49,203 nt of DNA from an uncultured Lactobacillus sp. GTDB taxonomy: Bacteria; Bacillota; Bacilli; Lactobacillales; Lactobacillaceae. The DNA is taken from the NCBI RefSeq assembly GCF_910589175.1, contig NZ_CAJURR010000019.1:1-49203 (forward strand). The letters are read 5' to 3'. The position numbers and the translations under genes are program-made. This document shows positions 33,347 to 43,017 of the stretch, piece after piece. The notes below the pieces were generated by a model. That model ran no database searches and was not told the origin of the DNA. It saw only the letters and a list, made by a program, of their open reading frames with translations. Position 1 is the first letter of the stretch; each line of letters starts with the position of its first letter.

Positions 33347-34333
33347 ATGGTCAAATTAACCGATGTAGCTGCCAAAGCAGGCTGCTCTGTTACTACAGTT
33401 TCACGCGTAATTAATAATTACGGCTATATTAGTCAAAAAACACGTAAAAAAGTTCATGAAGCAATGAAAGAGTTGAATTATCAACCTAATTCAGTTGCTC
33501 GATCTCTGCAAGGTAAGAAAACCAAATTAATTGGTTTAATTTTCCCGGATGTTTCTAATCCTTTTTTTGGAGAATTAGTTTCTAAAATAGAAGATCAACT
33601 TTTTAAACATGGCTATAAAACAATTCTTTGTAACGCAGGTAACGACAAAGAAAAAGAGCGTACTTACCTGCAAATGTTAATGGCTAACCAAGTCGATGGC
33701 ATTATTGCCGGTGCACATAACTTAGGAATTGAAGAGTATCAAAGAACTGGCTTACCAATTGTATCTTTTGATCGAAAACTATCGGATAATATTCCAATCG
33801 TTAGTGCCGATAACTTTAAAGGCGGTAGTTTAGCTACGCAAGAGCTTTATAATCACGGTGCACGTCACATTTACTTTGTAGGAAATCCCACTTTAGATGG
33901 TCACCCTACTCAAAAGCGGCTCCTGGGCTATAAAGAAACAATTAAAGAACTCAAGTTAACAGAACACATTCATCCAGTAATCTTCAACGAAACTCTTGCA
34001 CTAAAAGAGATGGCAATTAAAGACTTACTAGAAAATCATAAAGTAGACGGAATCGTCGCTTCTGATGACCTCACTGCCCTCCTTATTTTAAATATCAGTC
34101 ATGATTTAGGTATTCATATTCCTAAAGATTTAAAAATTATTGGCTTTGATGGTAGTAAAGTTGTCCGTGATTTTGAACCACGTTTATCTACAATTGTTCA
34201 ACCTATTCCCTCAATTGCACAATTACTTGTTAAACTTTTAGAAAAAAGAATCGATAATCCAACTGAAGAATTGGATAACTATACCTACTATTTACCGGTA
34301 GAATTACTTAAACGTGAATCTAGTGGAAACTAA
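33347..34333 (+). CDS. scrR: LacI-family sucrose operon regulator
   Basis: A 328-aa LacI/GalR protein. Residues about 3-55 form the helix-turn-helix and hinge (LTDVAAKAGCSVTTVSRVIN, LNYQPNSVARSLQGKK). The rest is a periplasmic-binding-protein-like effector domain (LIGLIFPDVSNPFFGELV, NQVDGIIAGAH, IIGFDGSKV, LSTIVQP). It is co-transcribed with scrB and very probably represses both scrA and scrB through the CG-centred sites in 31653-31844, released by a sucrose-derived sugar phosphate. Ends at its own terminator. Confidence 0.92.
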   Translation: MVKLTDVAAKAGCSVTTVSRVINNYGYISQKTRKKVHEAMKELNYQPNSVARSLQGKKTKLIGLIFPDVSNPFFGELVSKIEDQLFKHGYKTILCNAGNDKEKERTYLQMLMANQVDGIIAGAHNLGIEEYQRTGLPIVSFDRKLSDNIPIVSADNFKGGSLATQELYNHGARHIYFVGNPTLDGHPTQKRLLGYKETIKELKLTEHIHPVIFNETLALKEMAIKDLLENHKVDGIVASDDLTALLILNISHDLGIHIPKDLKIIGFDGSKVVRDFEPRLSTIVQPIPSIAQLLVKLLEKRIDNPTEELDNYTYYLPVELLKRESSGN

Positions 34334-34371
34334 AAAACATTAGGCACTTTTGGATGTGTCTAATGTTTTTT
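34332..34371. terminator. terminator, scrR / tyrosine phosphatase
   Basis: Stem AAAACATTAGGCAC / GTGTCTAATGTTTT with one G-T wobble, flanked by A-run and T-run. It serves both converging genes. Confidence 0.82.
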
Positions 34372-34372
34372 G

Positions 34373-35149
34373 TTACTCTAAATATAATTTTCTAAAATCT
34401 TTTAGATCTTGTTTTGAAAAACCAAGTTCTTTAGTAAAGTAATTTTCAAAACCGCCATACCCGCTATCAATTGTCTGAGTAATTCCTTCAATAGCGGTAC
34501 CTTCTCCTTCAGTAACATTCATTCGATTAACCATTTTAATCATTTCAGAATCACTTGGAAGTTGCTTTTTAAGACCAAAAGTATACAGCTCATTTGTTAA
34601 TAAATAGTCACGGGCAATTGTATGCTCATCTACACCAAGGCCCTTTAAAATTAATGCTGTGGTCATTCCAGTTCTATCTTTACCAGCACTGCAGTGATAT
34701 ACTAACGCTTCATCCTCCGGTAAGGTAAGCAGGGACGCAAACACACGGGCAAAAGCCTTTTGACTAGCAGGACTTAAAATCACATTTTGATAAATTTCAC
34801 CTAAATAACTATTAACTTTAGGAATATGATGTAAAAAGCGATACAGTTTATGGCTATCATTAACAAAATTACCGCTGCTATCTTCTGCGTAGACATGACA
34901 ATCGAGAACTTCTACCCCATTCCATTGTCGGTCCGGAGCCATTAATTGTTCATTACTTGTGCGTAAATCACAATCTACTGTGACTTTCATTTCTTCTAAC
35001 TTTTCCTCATCGCGTTTAGTTAGACTACTTAAGGAATCAGAACGATAAATTTTATTCCACTTAACATGTTTACCTTCATTATTTTCATAGCCACCAATAT
35101 CGCGAAAATTAACAGTACCATCAAAGGTAACTAAACGATTATGTTCCAT
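34373..35149 (-). CDS. tyrosine/lipid phosphatase, PTP family
   Basis: A 258-aa protein-tyrosine-phosphatase-like enzyme of the bacterial IphP/LipA type. The P-loop HCSAGKDRTG contains nucleophile Cys153 and Arg159. The N-terminal NFRDIGGY (about 14-21) is the typical start of the family, and DLRTSNEQ follows the general-acid side. Substrates in relatives include phosphotyrosine and phosphoinositides; here unknown. No signal peptide. Divergent from the 35355 kinase across a 205-nt gap in which I see no further gene. Confidence 0.88.
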   Translation of the reverse strand: MEHNRLVTFDGTVNFRDIGGYENNEGKHVKWNKIYRSDSLSSLTKRDEEKLEEMKVTVDCDLRTSNEQLMAPDRQWNGVEVLDCHVYAEDSSGNFVNDSHKLYRFLHHIPKVNSYLGEIYQNVILSPASQKAFARVFASLLTLPEDEALVYHCSAGKDRTGMTTALILKGLGVDEHTIARDYLLTNELYTFGLKKQLPSDSEMIKMVNRMNVTEGEGTAIEGITQTIDSGYGGFENYFTKELGFSKQDLKDFRKLYLE

Positions 35150-35354
35150 AACTTTTCATCCTTTATTATCCATATTATCTCTCAGTTTATATTCTAGACT
35201 ATTTTCTACAGTAATTAAGTATTTGAGATTTAAGTTCAGGAAAAGTTTTTCCCTTCTGCCTTGCGTACAGAACACTTTCACTTTGTTAGTTTATTTTTTA
35301 TAATTGATAGTAATAATTTACCAAAAATAATTTTAGGAGGATTGAGTTACCAAT

Positions 35355-36170
35355 ATGGCAAAAGAACACATCGAAGCTTTAACAATTGCAGGTCACGATA
35401 GTGACGGAAGTGCTGGAATGCCAGCAGATTTACATGCTTTTTATGCACGTGGCGTTTATGGAATGGGGCTTTTAACTGCTGCTGTCGCAGGAAATTCTCA
35501 AGGTATTTTTGCACAACAATTAATGCCATTAGATTTTATTCAAAAGCAATTTGATGTTTTAAATGAAGACTTTAAAATAAAAGCTGTTAAAACAGGAATG
35601 CTAGCTAATAAAGAAATTATTGATGTAGTTGCTAAAAACTTAAAACATTATCAAATGCAAAATATTGTGCTTGATCCAGTAATCATCACTAAGCATGGAG
35701 CTACACTTTTAGCAGATGATGCCTATCAAGCTTTTCTTGACGAATTAGTTCCCCTTGCAACAATTATTACACCGAACTTTTTTGAAGCTCAGAAATTGAC
35801 TGGACTTGAACTAAAGAATGAAGATGAAATTAAACAAGGCGCAAGAAAGCTACAAAAAATGGGCGTTAAAAATGTTTTAATTAAGGGCAGTCACCACAAT
35901 AGCAATCAAACTGAAGTTAAGGACTACCTTTTATTAGCAGATGGTTCAGAAGAATGGTTAACTAAGCCATATTTCAAAACAGATCGAGTTAACGGAACTG
36001 GTGATACTTTATCCGCAGTAATTACAGCTGAATTAGCTAAAGGGACTGATCTCAAAACGGCTGTTAAAATTGCTAAGGATTTTACTTATGAAGCCATTTC
36101 ACATCCAATAAATGTTGGCTCCAAATATGGCCCAATCAACCATTTAGCCGCTCAAGAAGAAATGAACTAA
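35355..36170 (+). CDS. PfkB-type pyridoxine / hydroxymethylpyrimidine kinase
   Basis: A 271-aa ribokinase-fold kinase of the ThiD/PdxK group. The N-terminal substrate motif TIAGHDSDGSAGMPADLHAF differs from classical ThiD (GSDSGGGAG). The middle has MLDPV-like IVLDPVIITKHG and ITPNFFEAQKLTG, and the C-terminal anion hole is RVNGTGDTLSA with the catalytic Asp. This makes vitamin B6 or HMP phosphorylation likely. No other thiamine genes lie nearby, so pyridoxal salvage is as likely as thiamine. The ribosome site AGGAGG is 14 nt from ATG 35355, an unusually long spacing, but an in-frame stop blocks earlier starts. Confidence 0.82.
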   Translation: MAKEHIEALTIAGHDSDGSAGMPADLHAFYARGVYGMGLLTAAVAGNSQGIFAQQLMPLDFIQKQFDVLNEDFKIKAVKTGMLANKEIIDVVAKNLKHYQMQNIVLDPVIITKHGATLLADDAYQAFLDELVPLATIITPNFFEAQKLTGLELKNEDEIKQGARKLQKMGVKNVLIKGSHHNSNQTEVKDYLLLADGSEEWLTKPYFKTDRVNGTGDTLSAVITAELAKGTDLKTAVKIAKDFTYEAISHPINVGSKYGPINHLAAQEEMN

Positions 36171-36245
36171 TATTTTTTACTAACTAGGATTTAAGACAAT
36201 TTTAAGTTATACTTTGAACATACAATTTAAATAAGGATGATAATT

Positions 36246-36929
36246 ATGGCAGATAAAACAATAAAAATTGCATACTTATACGAAGATTTAATGAATACTT
36301 ACGGAGATTCTGGCGATGTTAAAGTAATTCGTTACCTATTGGATAAGCAAGGCTATCAAACTGAAGTTGATAACATTTCATTAGACGATAGTTTTGATGC
36401 TAATGACTACGACTTTTTATTCTTTGGTGGTGGTCAAGATTTTGAACAAACTGTTGTAGCTAAAGATCTGCCACGTCATAAAGAAACAATTGAAAACTAT
36501 ATCAAAGCCGGTAATCCAATGCTTTGCATCTGTGGTGGTTATCAATTGATGGGAGATTATTATAAAACTAACTCTGGCATTACCATCAAAGGATTAGGCA
36601 TATTACCTCTACATACAATTTTCAAGGCAGACAAGCGAATGATTGGTGATACGCGCTACATGACTGAATGGGGCGAAGTAAAAGCCTTTGAAAATCATTC
36701 AGGACAAACTTACTTTGATAATACTAATATGCTTCATCCCTTTGGTGAAATGATTGAAGGTTATGGCAACAATCCTCAAGATAAAGTTGAAGGTTTACGC
36801 TACAAAAACTTTATTGGATCATATTCACACGGCCCGCTACTTCGAAACACAAATGTGGCAAACGCAATTGTTAAAATGATTTTAGAACGTCACAAGGAGC
36901 GTACTGCCAATGAAGTTGAATCCGTTTAG
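36246..36929 (+). CDS. gatD: lipid II isoglutaminyl synthase, glutaminase subunit GatD
   Basis: Class I CobB/CobQ-like glutamine amidotransferase, about 227 aa. In Gram-positives it works with the Mur-ligase-like MurT to amidate the D-Glu of lipid II. Seen here: the N-terminal IAYLYEDLMNTYGDSGDV, FFGGGQDFEQ, the nucleophile cysteine in CICGGYQLMGDYY and the histidine in SYSHGPLL. The frame opens at ATG 36237, but that lies on the AAGG ribosome site; ATG 36246 is 9 nt after it. Unusually, no murT lies beside it in this window. The next gene overlaps its end by 20 nt. Confidence 0.87.
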   Translation: MADKTIKIAYLYEDLMNTYGDSGDVKVIRYLLDKQGYQTEVDNISLDDSFDANDYDFLFFGGGQDFEQTVVAKDLPRHKETIENYIKAGNPMLCICGGYQLMGDYYKTNSGITIKGLGILPLHTIFKADKRMIGDTRYMTEWGEVKAFENHSGQTYFDNTNMLHPFGEMIEGYGNNPQDKVEGLRYKNFIGSYSHGPLLRNTNVANAIVKMILERHKERTANEVESV

Positions 36930-38298
36930 AAAGGAAAGCCTCAAGCGTTATCTCGGTACTGATAAGCACTTTGTCAAAACGCTCGGGGCTTTTGACTTAT
37001 TAACCATTGGTATCGGAGCAGTTATTGGGACAGGAATTTTTATTTTACCAGGGACAGTTGCTGCTAAAGAAGCTGGCCCTGGTGTAACACTCTCATTTTT
37101 GATTGCTGCTTTAGTTTGTACGCTAGCAAGTATGTGTTATGCCGAACTCTCTTCTAGCATCCCGGTTGCAGGCTCGGCCTATTCTTACGGAAATATTCTT
37201 TACGGGGAAGTTATTGGTTGGATTTTAGGTTGGGCATTAATCTTAGAATATATGCTCTCAGTTGCTGCAGTATCTGCTGGATGGGCTTCTTATTTTAACT
37301 CCTTGTTACACAGCTTTGGATTACACATTCCTCATCATTTAGAGGGACCATTCGATCCTTTAAATGGTACGTACCTAAATTTATGGGCAGTTGTTAGTGT
37401 TTTATTAATTGGAATCTTACTTTCTCGTGGAATGAAAGCATCCATGAAATTTAATAATGCTGCTGTTTTAATTAAGATAGCAATCATATTTATTTTTATT
37501 GGTGTCGGTTTATTTTTTATTAAGCCTAAAAACTATCAACCCTTCACTCCATATGGAACTATCGGCGTTTTACGAGGGGCAACTACAGTCTTTTTTGCAT
37601 TTTTAGGTTTTGACGTTGTTTCATCTTCAGCAGCTGAAGTTAAAAATCCTAAAAAAAATATGCCTATTGGAATCATCGGTACTCTAATCGTGGCAGCACT
37701 TCTTTATATGGGAGTCTCAGTAGTTTTAACTGGGATGGTAAATTATAAACAACTCGATGTAGCCAATCCGGTTGCCTACGCTCTAAAGGTCGTTAACCAA
37801 GGTTGGGTAGCAGATTTATTATCGATTGGTGCCATTGTCGGAATGAGTACAATGATGTTAACTATGATTTACTCAAGTTCACGTCTAATTTATTCCATTG
37901 GACGCGATGGACTCCTCCCTAGCTTTTTAGGAAAAATTGATAAGCATGGTCTTCCAGAAAATGCCCTATGGATTGTAACTATTGTGATTGCAATTATGGG
38001 TGGTCTCTTTTCTCTTGAAGAACTTACTAGTTTAGTTTCAATTGGAACACTCCTTGCCTTCACTTTTGTTTCATTTGGAGTTATCTTATTACGCAGAAGA
38101 AAAGATATTCCTGAAGGTGACTTCAAGGTTCCATTCTATCCAGTAATTCCAATTCTTTCTGGACTTGCCTGCATTGGCATGATGTGCTTTTTATCTGTTA
38201 AAACTTATATTTTTGCTAGTGTTTGGTTCTTATTTGGACTATTTATTTACTGTGTCTATGGATATAAACATAGTAAAATCAGCAAAAGAAATAATTAA
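36910..38298 (+). CDS. APC-family amino acid permease (CAT type)
   Basis: A 462-aa transporter with 12 predicted membrane helices. The first is GIGAVIGTGIFILPG, the substrate-binding unwound helix of APC proteins, followed by AGPGVTLSFL. The FFAFLGFDVVSSSAAEVKNPKKNMP signature marks the cationic amino-acid (YhdG-like) branch. It overlaps gatD by 20 nt, with its AAGGAG ribosome site inside the gatD end, so the two are translationally linked. Exact substrate not determinable. Confidence 0.87.
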   Translation: MKLNPFRKESLKRYLGTDKHFVKTLGAFDLLTIGIGAVIGTGIFILPGTVAAKEAGPGVTLSFLIAALVCTLASMCYAELSSSIPVAGSAYSYGNILYGEVIGWILGWALILEYMLSVAAVSAGWASYFNSLLHSFGLHIPHHLEGPFDPLNGTYLNLWAVVSVLLIGILLSRGMKASMKFNNAAVLIKIAIIFIFIGVGLFFIKPKNYQPFTPYGTIGVLRGATTVFFAFLGFDVVSSSAAEVKNPKKNMPIGIIGTLIVAALLYMGVSVVLTGMVNYKQLDVANPVAYALKVVNQGWVADLLSIGAIVGMSTMMLTMIYSSSRLIYSIGRDGLLPSFLGKIDKHGLPENALWIVTIVIAIMGGLFSLEELTSLVSIGTLLAFTFVSFGVILLRRRKDIPEGDFKVPFYPVIPILSGLACIGMMCFLSVKTYIFASVWFLFGLFIYCVYGYKHSKISKRNN

Positions 38299-38302
38299 TT
38301 AC

Positions 38303-38347
38303 AAAAAAGAGTAGTTACTCGTGATTTTTGAGTAACTACTCTTTTTT
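38303..38347. terminator. bidirectional terminator
   Basis: 18-bp stem with arms 38303-38320 (AAAAAAGAGTAGTTACTC) and 38330-38347 and a 9-nt loop. It is shared by the converging permease and EamA genes; the right arm covers the last codons of the EamA gene. Confidence 0.85.
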
Positions 38348-39238
38348 ATGATGACTTTTCGGTTCCCAATTAAGTGCTAATACTGCACAAATGATCATTA
38401 TTGAACCAACCCAATCAATTGGAGCCATCACTAATCCAAAAATAATTACTGACCCAATCGTTGCGGAAACCGGCTTAAAAGCATCTAATAAACTAGCAGT
38501 TGATGGTTTGATATAACGAAGTGACCCCATCATCCATTGAAATGGAATTAGAGTTCCAATCACGATTACACCAGCCATTAGCCAAAAAATGTTAATATTA
38601 TTTGGAATCTTTGGCCATACTGGATGTGCTATTACCAAAGCAATACCTGAAAAAAGTAAGCCCCATCCTGTTACCACTAAGCTTGATGTATGATCAAGCA
38701 ATCGTCGTGGAATTAGAGTATTAGTGGCTACTCCTACTGCCGAAATAAGGCCCCAAAACAAAGCAGAAGGAGTTAAGGACAACTGATTAAAGTGCCCATG
38801 TGTAGCTAAAAAGAAAACTCCTATGAAAGCAACAACAGCAGCTATTATATCTACTGCACGTAATACCTGGTGCTCAAAGACTACCATATAAAATAAGACA
38901 AAAAATGGTCCAATAAACTGTAATACAGTAGCAATTGACGCATTAGCTTCTTGCACAACAATAAAGTAGCAATATTGCACGGGTAATAATCCCAACAAGC
39001 CGTACGCAATAACCGTAACTGCATCTTTTTTATCAGTCATAGTTTTAAGTGGGCGCTTACCAGTAATTTGAGCAAAAATCAATAATAATACTCCGCTTAC
39101 TACCATTCGAACTTGTGAAATCCAAATCGGCGTTATACTTGAGCTGATATTAAATAATCCCTTCGCAAATAACCCTGAAATACCCCAAAAAACACAGGCT
39201 AATGCTGCCAAGCACGTCCACAATCTCTTTTTTGTCAT
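38336..39238 (-). CDS. EamA/DMT-family transporter
   Basis: A 300-aa membrane protein with ten predicted helices in two homologous halves (EamA repeats about 10-140 and 155-290). Signs of the drug/metabolite transporter superfamily are ACVFWGISGLFAKGL at the start and the SLLDAFKPVSATIGSVIIFG stretch in the second half. It probably exports an amino acid or metabolite. Single gene with a shared terminator. Substrate unknown. Confidence 0.85.
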   Translation of the reverse strand: MTKKRLWTCLAALACVFWGISGLFAKGLFNISSSITPIWISQVRMVVSGVLLLIFAQITGKRPLKTMTDKKDAVTVIAYGLLGLLPVQYCYFIVVQEANASIATVLQFIGPFFVLFYMVVFEHQVLRAVDIIAAVVAFIGVFFLATHGHFNQLSLTPSALFWGLISAVGVATNTLIPRRLLDHTSSLVVTGWGLLFSGIALVIAHPVWPKIPNNINIFWLMAGVIVIGTLIPFQWMMGSLRYIKPSTASLLDAFKPVSATIGSVIIFGLVMAPIDWVGSIMIICAVLALNWEPKSHHKKE

Positions 39239-39314
39239 ATTTTTCCAACTTTCCTAATCTTATGCAAGATTCATCATAACACACTAGAAAAAAATTATCT
39301 TTTTACCTCTTGCT

Positions 39315-39343
39315 TTTTCAACGCAAATCGAGTTAAATATAAT
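39315..39343 (+). promoter_or_regulatory. candidate asnA promoter
   Basis: TTTTCA (39315-39320), 17 nt, TATAAT (39338-39343), placing the start about 10 nt before the T-box leader. Confidence 0.5.
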
Positions 39344-39360
39344 TAATATAAAACTTAAAA

Positions 39361-39620
39361 AGCAATGAAGAGACGAGTAGATAATTTTATTCTTTCAGTG
39401 AATTAGCGTTAGTGAGAAGCTAATAGACCCTGAATTATCGAATAACACTTTTTCGCTGTGCTGCTAGCCTAAATTATAGTAAGCTACGCCGTCATCGGTA
39501 CGTTATCAAGCCGAGGAGCATGATTGTGTTCTATTAAGCTGGTCTATTTTAGACAATTTAGGTGGTACCGCGGAAAAAAGCCTTTCGTCCTGAGAAACTC
39601 AGGAGTGAAGGGCTTTTTCT
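39361..39620 (+). promoter_or_regulatory. T-box riboswitch leader of asnA
   Basis: A classical tRNA-sensing leader. The conserved T-box core GGTGGTACCGCGG is at 39561-39573. It is followed by a terminator stem at 39574-39620 whose alternative antiterminator includes that core. Upstream, a hairpin with TTAGTGAGAA in its loop (about 39404-39427) and the following arm form stem I. AAC at 39444-39446 is the likely specifier codon, fitting tRNA-Asn and the downstream asparagine synthetase. Uncharged tRNA-Asn would allow read-through. Confidence 0.92.
39574..39620 (+). terminator. T-box-controlled terminator
   Basis: Long stem AAAAAGCCTTTCGTCCTGAG / CTCAGGAGTGAAGGGCTTTTT region with a 3-nt loop and T-run, immediately after the T-box core. 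It is the off state of the asnA leader. Confidence 0.88.
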
Positions 39621-39656
39621 TTACTCTTAAAATTTTTCTAAGGAGTACATATAATT

Positions 39657-40667
39657 ATGACATTAATATTACCTAAGGATTACCATCCAAGTTTAACCAT
39701 TCGTGATACTGAAGCCGCAATTGTTTTCATTAGAGAAACTTTTCAAGATAAAATTGCTGAAAAATTAAACCTTCAAAGAATGTCAGCACCAATGTTCGTT
39801 GAAAAATCTACTGGTTTAAATGATAACTTAAATGGGATTGAACGTCCCGTTGCTTTTGATATGAAGGCTATGCCAGATGACACAATCGAAGTTGTACACT
39901 CATTAGCCAAGTGGAAACGTCTAGCACTTAAGCGCTATGGTTTTGGAATGCATGAAGGTCTTTATACTAATATGAACGCAATTCGCCGTGATGAAGATTT
40001 AGATAATTTTCACTCAATCTACGTAGATCAATGGGACTGGGAAAAAATTATCGCTAAAGAAGAAAGAAATATTGAGACTCTTAAAACCACTGTCAAACAA
40101 ATTTTTAAAGCGATTAAAGAAACTGAAAAAGAGCTTAGTGCGCGCTATCCCGGTTCTACTTACCGCTTACCTAGCGACATTACTTTTGTTACTACACAAG
40201 AACTGGAAGACCGCTGGCCAGATTTAGCCCCAGAAGATCGTGAAGATAAAATAGCTAAAGAGAAAAAAGCAGTATTCCTAATGAAAATTGGCGATAAATT
40301 AAAGCGTAGCGGTAAGCCACACGATGGTCGTGCACCAGATTACGATGACTGGGAATTAAACGGTGACTTACTCTTTTGGTATGAACCCTTACAACGTAAA
40401 ATAGAAATCTCTTCAATGGGAATTCGAGTTAGCGAAGAATCACTGAAAGAGCAACTCAAAAAAGCTCATACTGAAGAAAGAGCTGATTTACCCTTCCATA
40501 AAATGCTTTTAGAAGGTAAACTTCCTTATACAATCGGTGGTGGTATTGGTCAATCTCGCTTATGTATGCTTTTGCTTGGAAAAGCTCATATTGGTGAAGT
40601 CCAGGCAAGTATCTGGCCTCCCGAAATGATCGAATCGTGTGAAGCTGCTGACATAAAAATTCTATAG
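39657..40667 (+). CDS. asnA: aspartate-ammonia ligase
   Basis: Ammonia-dependent asparagine synthetase, 336 aa, making asparagine from aspartate with ATP in the cytoplasm. It has the class II aminoacyl-tRNA-synthetase-like fold. Typical AsnA motifs are [63 protein letters not shown] and [17 protein letters not shown] lies 12 nt before ATG 39657. Controlled by the T-box directly upstream. Confidence 0.96.
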   Translation: MTLILPKDYHPSLTIRDTEAAIVFIRETFQDKIAEKLNLQRMSAPMFVEKSTGLNDNLNGIERPVAFDMKAMPDDTIEVVHSLAKWKRLALKRYGFGMHEGLYTNMNAIRRDEDLDNFHSIYVDQWDWEKIIAKEERNIETLKTTVKQIFKAIKETEKELSARYPGSTYRLPSDITFVTTQELEDRWPDLAPEDREDKIAKEKKAVFLMKIGDKLKRSGKPHDGRAPDYDDWELNGDLLFWYEPLQRKIEISSMGIRVSEESLKEQLKKAHTEERADLPFHKMLLEGKLPYTIGGGIGQSRLCMLLLGKAHIGEVQASIWPPEMIESCEAADIKIL

Positions 40668-40669
40668 CA

Positions 40670-40712
40670 CAAAAAAAGACTGTCTAAGCCAATAGGCTTA
40701 ACAGTCTTTTTC
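40670..40712. terminator. terminator, asnA / 40714 permease
   Basis: Stem AAAAAGACTGT-TAAGCC / GGCTTA-ACAGTCTTTTT with one mismatch, between two converging genes, with T-run on the right and A-run on the left. Confidence 0.82.
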
Positions 40713-40713
40713 G

Positions 40714-42114
40714 TTATTTACTAGCTTTACGATCTTTTCTAGAGATAATAAACATAATTAGAGGTAAAAGGATAAATCCAAAAATCATCATTGCAATAGC
40801 ATACCAGTTAATTCCAGTTACTTGTCCTTGTGCATTGACTACCCCAAACTGAGCCTTCCAGTTATATTCTACTAGTAAGAAAATTACTAGAGCAATGGAA
40901 AGAATTGGAACTATAATATCAGTCCACACATTCTTTTGCGCATCTAAAACTGGCTCTGCGGTTTTTCCACGATAGAATTGAATAACTGCCAATGGAACTA
41001 CAATAAAGCCTAAGAAACGCACCATAGCACTTAAAGTAATCAAATTAACCATATTATATTCAAATGCCATTGGAATTAAAATTGCAAGTAATACAGAAAT
41101 AAAGAAGGTTCTAATTGGAAAATTATTCTTGGTTCTTTTAGTTAAAGCTTTTGAGAATTGATTTTCACGTGCCATAGCTTCTAAAATTCGCGGAGCATTG
41201 AAACTAGAAGCAACATTAATACCAAACATTGAAACTAAAGCACCAACTAAAATAACATCCCTTAAAATTTCATTCTTAAAGATAGCAGCAATTGCGACAA
41301 CTTGCTTTGTTGTCATTAATGCTTTTGGATCGAGCATCATTGCGACAGCAACAACACCAATATAAATGATTGCAATAACAATAATTGCTAAAGGAATGGC
41401 ACGTGGAAGGTTTTTAGCAGGATTCTTCATATCATCTGACCCAGAAGCAACTGATTCAAATCCAGTAAAGGCATAGAAGGCAGATACGATTGCCATTACA
41501 AAACCTGTAGTAGTTAAAGTAGGAACAATCTTTTGACCATTTTGAGTAATTTGATCTACCTGACTTAAATTACTTGAAGCACCACTTACAATTAATAAAA
41601 CTACCCCTGCAACAATAATTAATACTAGAGCAGCTAACTTACCAATAGTCGCTAAGTTCATAACATACTTAACAACTTTTTGACCAAATAAATTAATTAC
41701 CGTAATAACACCCATTAATATCAAAAAGCCAATAGTTACGCTCATCGTCTCATTTGGGTTACCACCAAAAATAGAAATAGTAGATTTGATAACCCCAACT
41801 GCCATTACACCCCAGGCAACACTAGCTGAAAAATAACGTAAAATTCCCATATAGAAACCGACATTATTTCCAAAAGCTGCCTTTGAGTATGCGTAAGCTG
41901 CTCCAGATTTAGTTACATATTTTGCTGCTGCTGCAAAAGAAATAGCTAAGATAGATGCAAAAATTGCAGCTATAAAATATACAATTAAAGCTTTAGATCC
42001 AGCCTGTTGAACTACGCTCCCAGGTGTTAAAAATATTCCTGAGCCAATAATCGAATTAATGGCTAACAAAACAATAGACCAAAAGCCTAATTTACTTGTT
42101 TCATTTTCGTTCAT
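40714..42114 (-). CDS. APC-family amino acid permease
   Basis: A 466-aa transporter with 12 predicted helices. The substrate-site helix is INSIIGSGIFLTPGS, and the FYAFTGFESVASGSDDMKNPAKNLP signature follows. It is the second gene of an operon with the C26 amidotransferase (17-nt gap). This suggests that the permease imports a gamma-glutamyl or similar amide compound that the hydrolase cleaves, or an amino acid produced from it. Substrate not determinable from sequence. Confidence 0.86.
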   Translation of the reverse strand: MNENETSKLGFWSIVLLAINSIIGSGIFLTPGSVVQQAGSKALIVYFIAAIFASILAISFAAAAKYVTKSGAAYAYSKAAFGNNVGFYMGILRYFSASVAWGVMAVGVIKSTISIFGGNPNETMSVTIGFLILMGVITVINLFGQKVVKYVMNLATIGKLAALVLIIVAGVVLLIVSGASSNLSQVDQITQNGQKIVPTLTTTGFVMAIVSAFYAFTGFESVASGSDDMKNPAKNLPRAIPLAIIVIAIIYIGVVAVAMMLDPKALMTTKQVVAIAAIFKNEILRDVILVGALVSMFGINVASSFNAPRILEAMARENQFSKALTKRTKNNFPIRTFFISVLLAILIPMAFEYNMVNLITLSAMVRFLGFIVVPLAVIQFYRGKTAEPVLDAQKNVWTDIIVPILSIALVIFLLVEYNWKAQFGVVNAQGQVTGINWYAIAMMIFGFILLPLIMFIISRKDRKASK

Positions 42115-42131
42115 CTATTAATAACTTCTTT

Positions 42132-42854
42132 CTATTTTTTCTTTGCATTATCAATAATATATTTAAACAGATTATTTTGATAAGGAACTACACGATGAAG
42201 CATTTCAGGATGCCATTGAACAGCAATAACTGATGCATCCTTATTTTCAATTGCCTCTACTACTCCATCCACACAGCGAGCTGAAACCTTAAAATCGTCT
42301 GCTACATCCTTAATTAATTGATGGTGAAAAGAATTTGTTCGCATCTCTTCTTTGCCTAACAATTCTGCAATCTTAGTACCTGCTACTGTTTTTACAGTAT
42401 GAGTAAGCAAAGTTGGCGTTTGATCTTGACTGTGCTTTAACGTTTTTTCTTTTCTATAACTAAGATCCTGATATAAAGTCCCACCATGATAGACATTAAT
42501 AATTTGTGCACCACGACAAATTCCTAAAACAGGAATTCCATTTTCTTCAGCTAGTTTTAAGAGCCGCATATCAAATTTATCTCTTTCAGGCCAAATATCT
42601 CCCAACTTTTGTTCAGGCTCTTCACCATAGTTATGAGGATCTACATCATGACCGCCAGATAGAATTAATCCTTGAACGTTCAAAAGCTGCTCTTTCACAA
42701 CTTCCTCATCTTCATTGAAAGGAATGATGTAGGGAATGCCACCATTTTTAATTACAGAATCAACATAATCGTCATTAACATAACTCCGACGATAGCCTGG
42801 AAAAATACCACCATCAATAATTATAGAACCAGAAATTCCAATAATTGGTTTCAT
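42132..42854 (-). CDS. C26-type gamma-glutamyl amide hydrolase
   Basis: Class I glutamine-amidotransferase-like hydrolase of the PuuD type, 240 aa. It would cleave gamma-glutamyl amides, for example gamma-glutamyl-GABA in E. coli. Complete triad: Cys113 in LGICRGAQ, His215 and Glu217 in QWHPE. Oxyanion region LSGGHDVDP. The frame is open to 42872, but ATG 42854 has GAAGGAG 9 nt upstream and begins with the conserved MKPIIGISG. First gene of a two-gene operon with an APC permease. It contrasts with the triad-less relative at 22126. Confidence 0.88.
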   Translation of the reverse strand: MKPIIGISGSIIIDGGIFPGYRRSYVNDDYVDSVIKNGGIPYIIPFNEDEEVVKEQLLNVQGLILSGGHDVDPHNYGEEPEQKLGDIWPERDKFDMRLLKLAEENGIPVLGICRGAQIINVYHGGTLYQDLSYRKEKTLKHSQDQTPTLLTHTVKTVAGTKIAELLGKEEMRTNSFHHQLIKDVADDFKVSARCVDGVVEAIENKDASVIAVQWHPEMLHRVVPYQNNLFKYIIDNAKKK

Positions 42855-42982
42855 ATTTACTCGCTCCTTCAACTTACTTTTTACCAGTTAGATTTAATTA
42901 TAAATTATCTAGTTTAATGCGTAAACACTATAACTTAAAATTAACACTTTTTTCTCATCATAAGCTAATATTATTTCCTGAT

Positions 42983-43010
42983 AAAAAAGACCATCCCTAA
43001 AGGAATGGTC
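42983..43010 (-). terminator. terminator of the AAT permease pair
   Basis: Stem GACCATCCC / GGAATGGTC (with a G-T wobble and a 4-nt loop), followed on the minus strand by TTTTTTAT, just after the stop at 43018. Confidence 0.78.
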
Positions 43011-43017
43011 CAATTAA

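Noticed and set aside
35150..35354. Leader of the PfkB/ThiD-type kinase considered as a TPP or PLP riboswitch
   Set aside because: No CTGAGA TPP core and no stable multi-stem structure; only a small GGAAAAG/TTTTCC hairpin near 35237.
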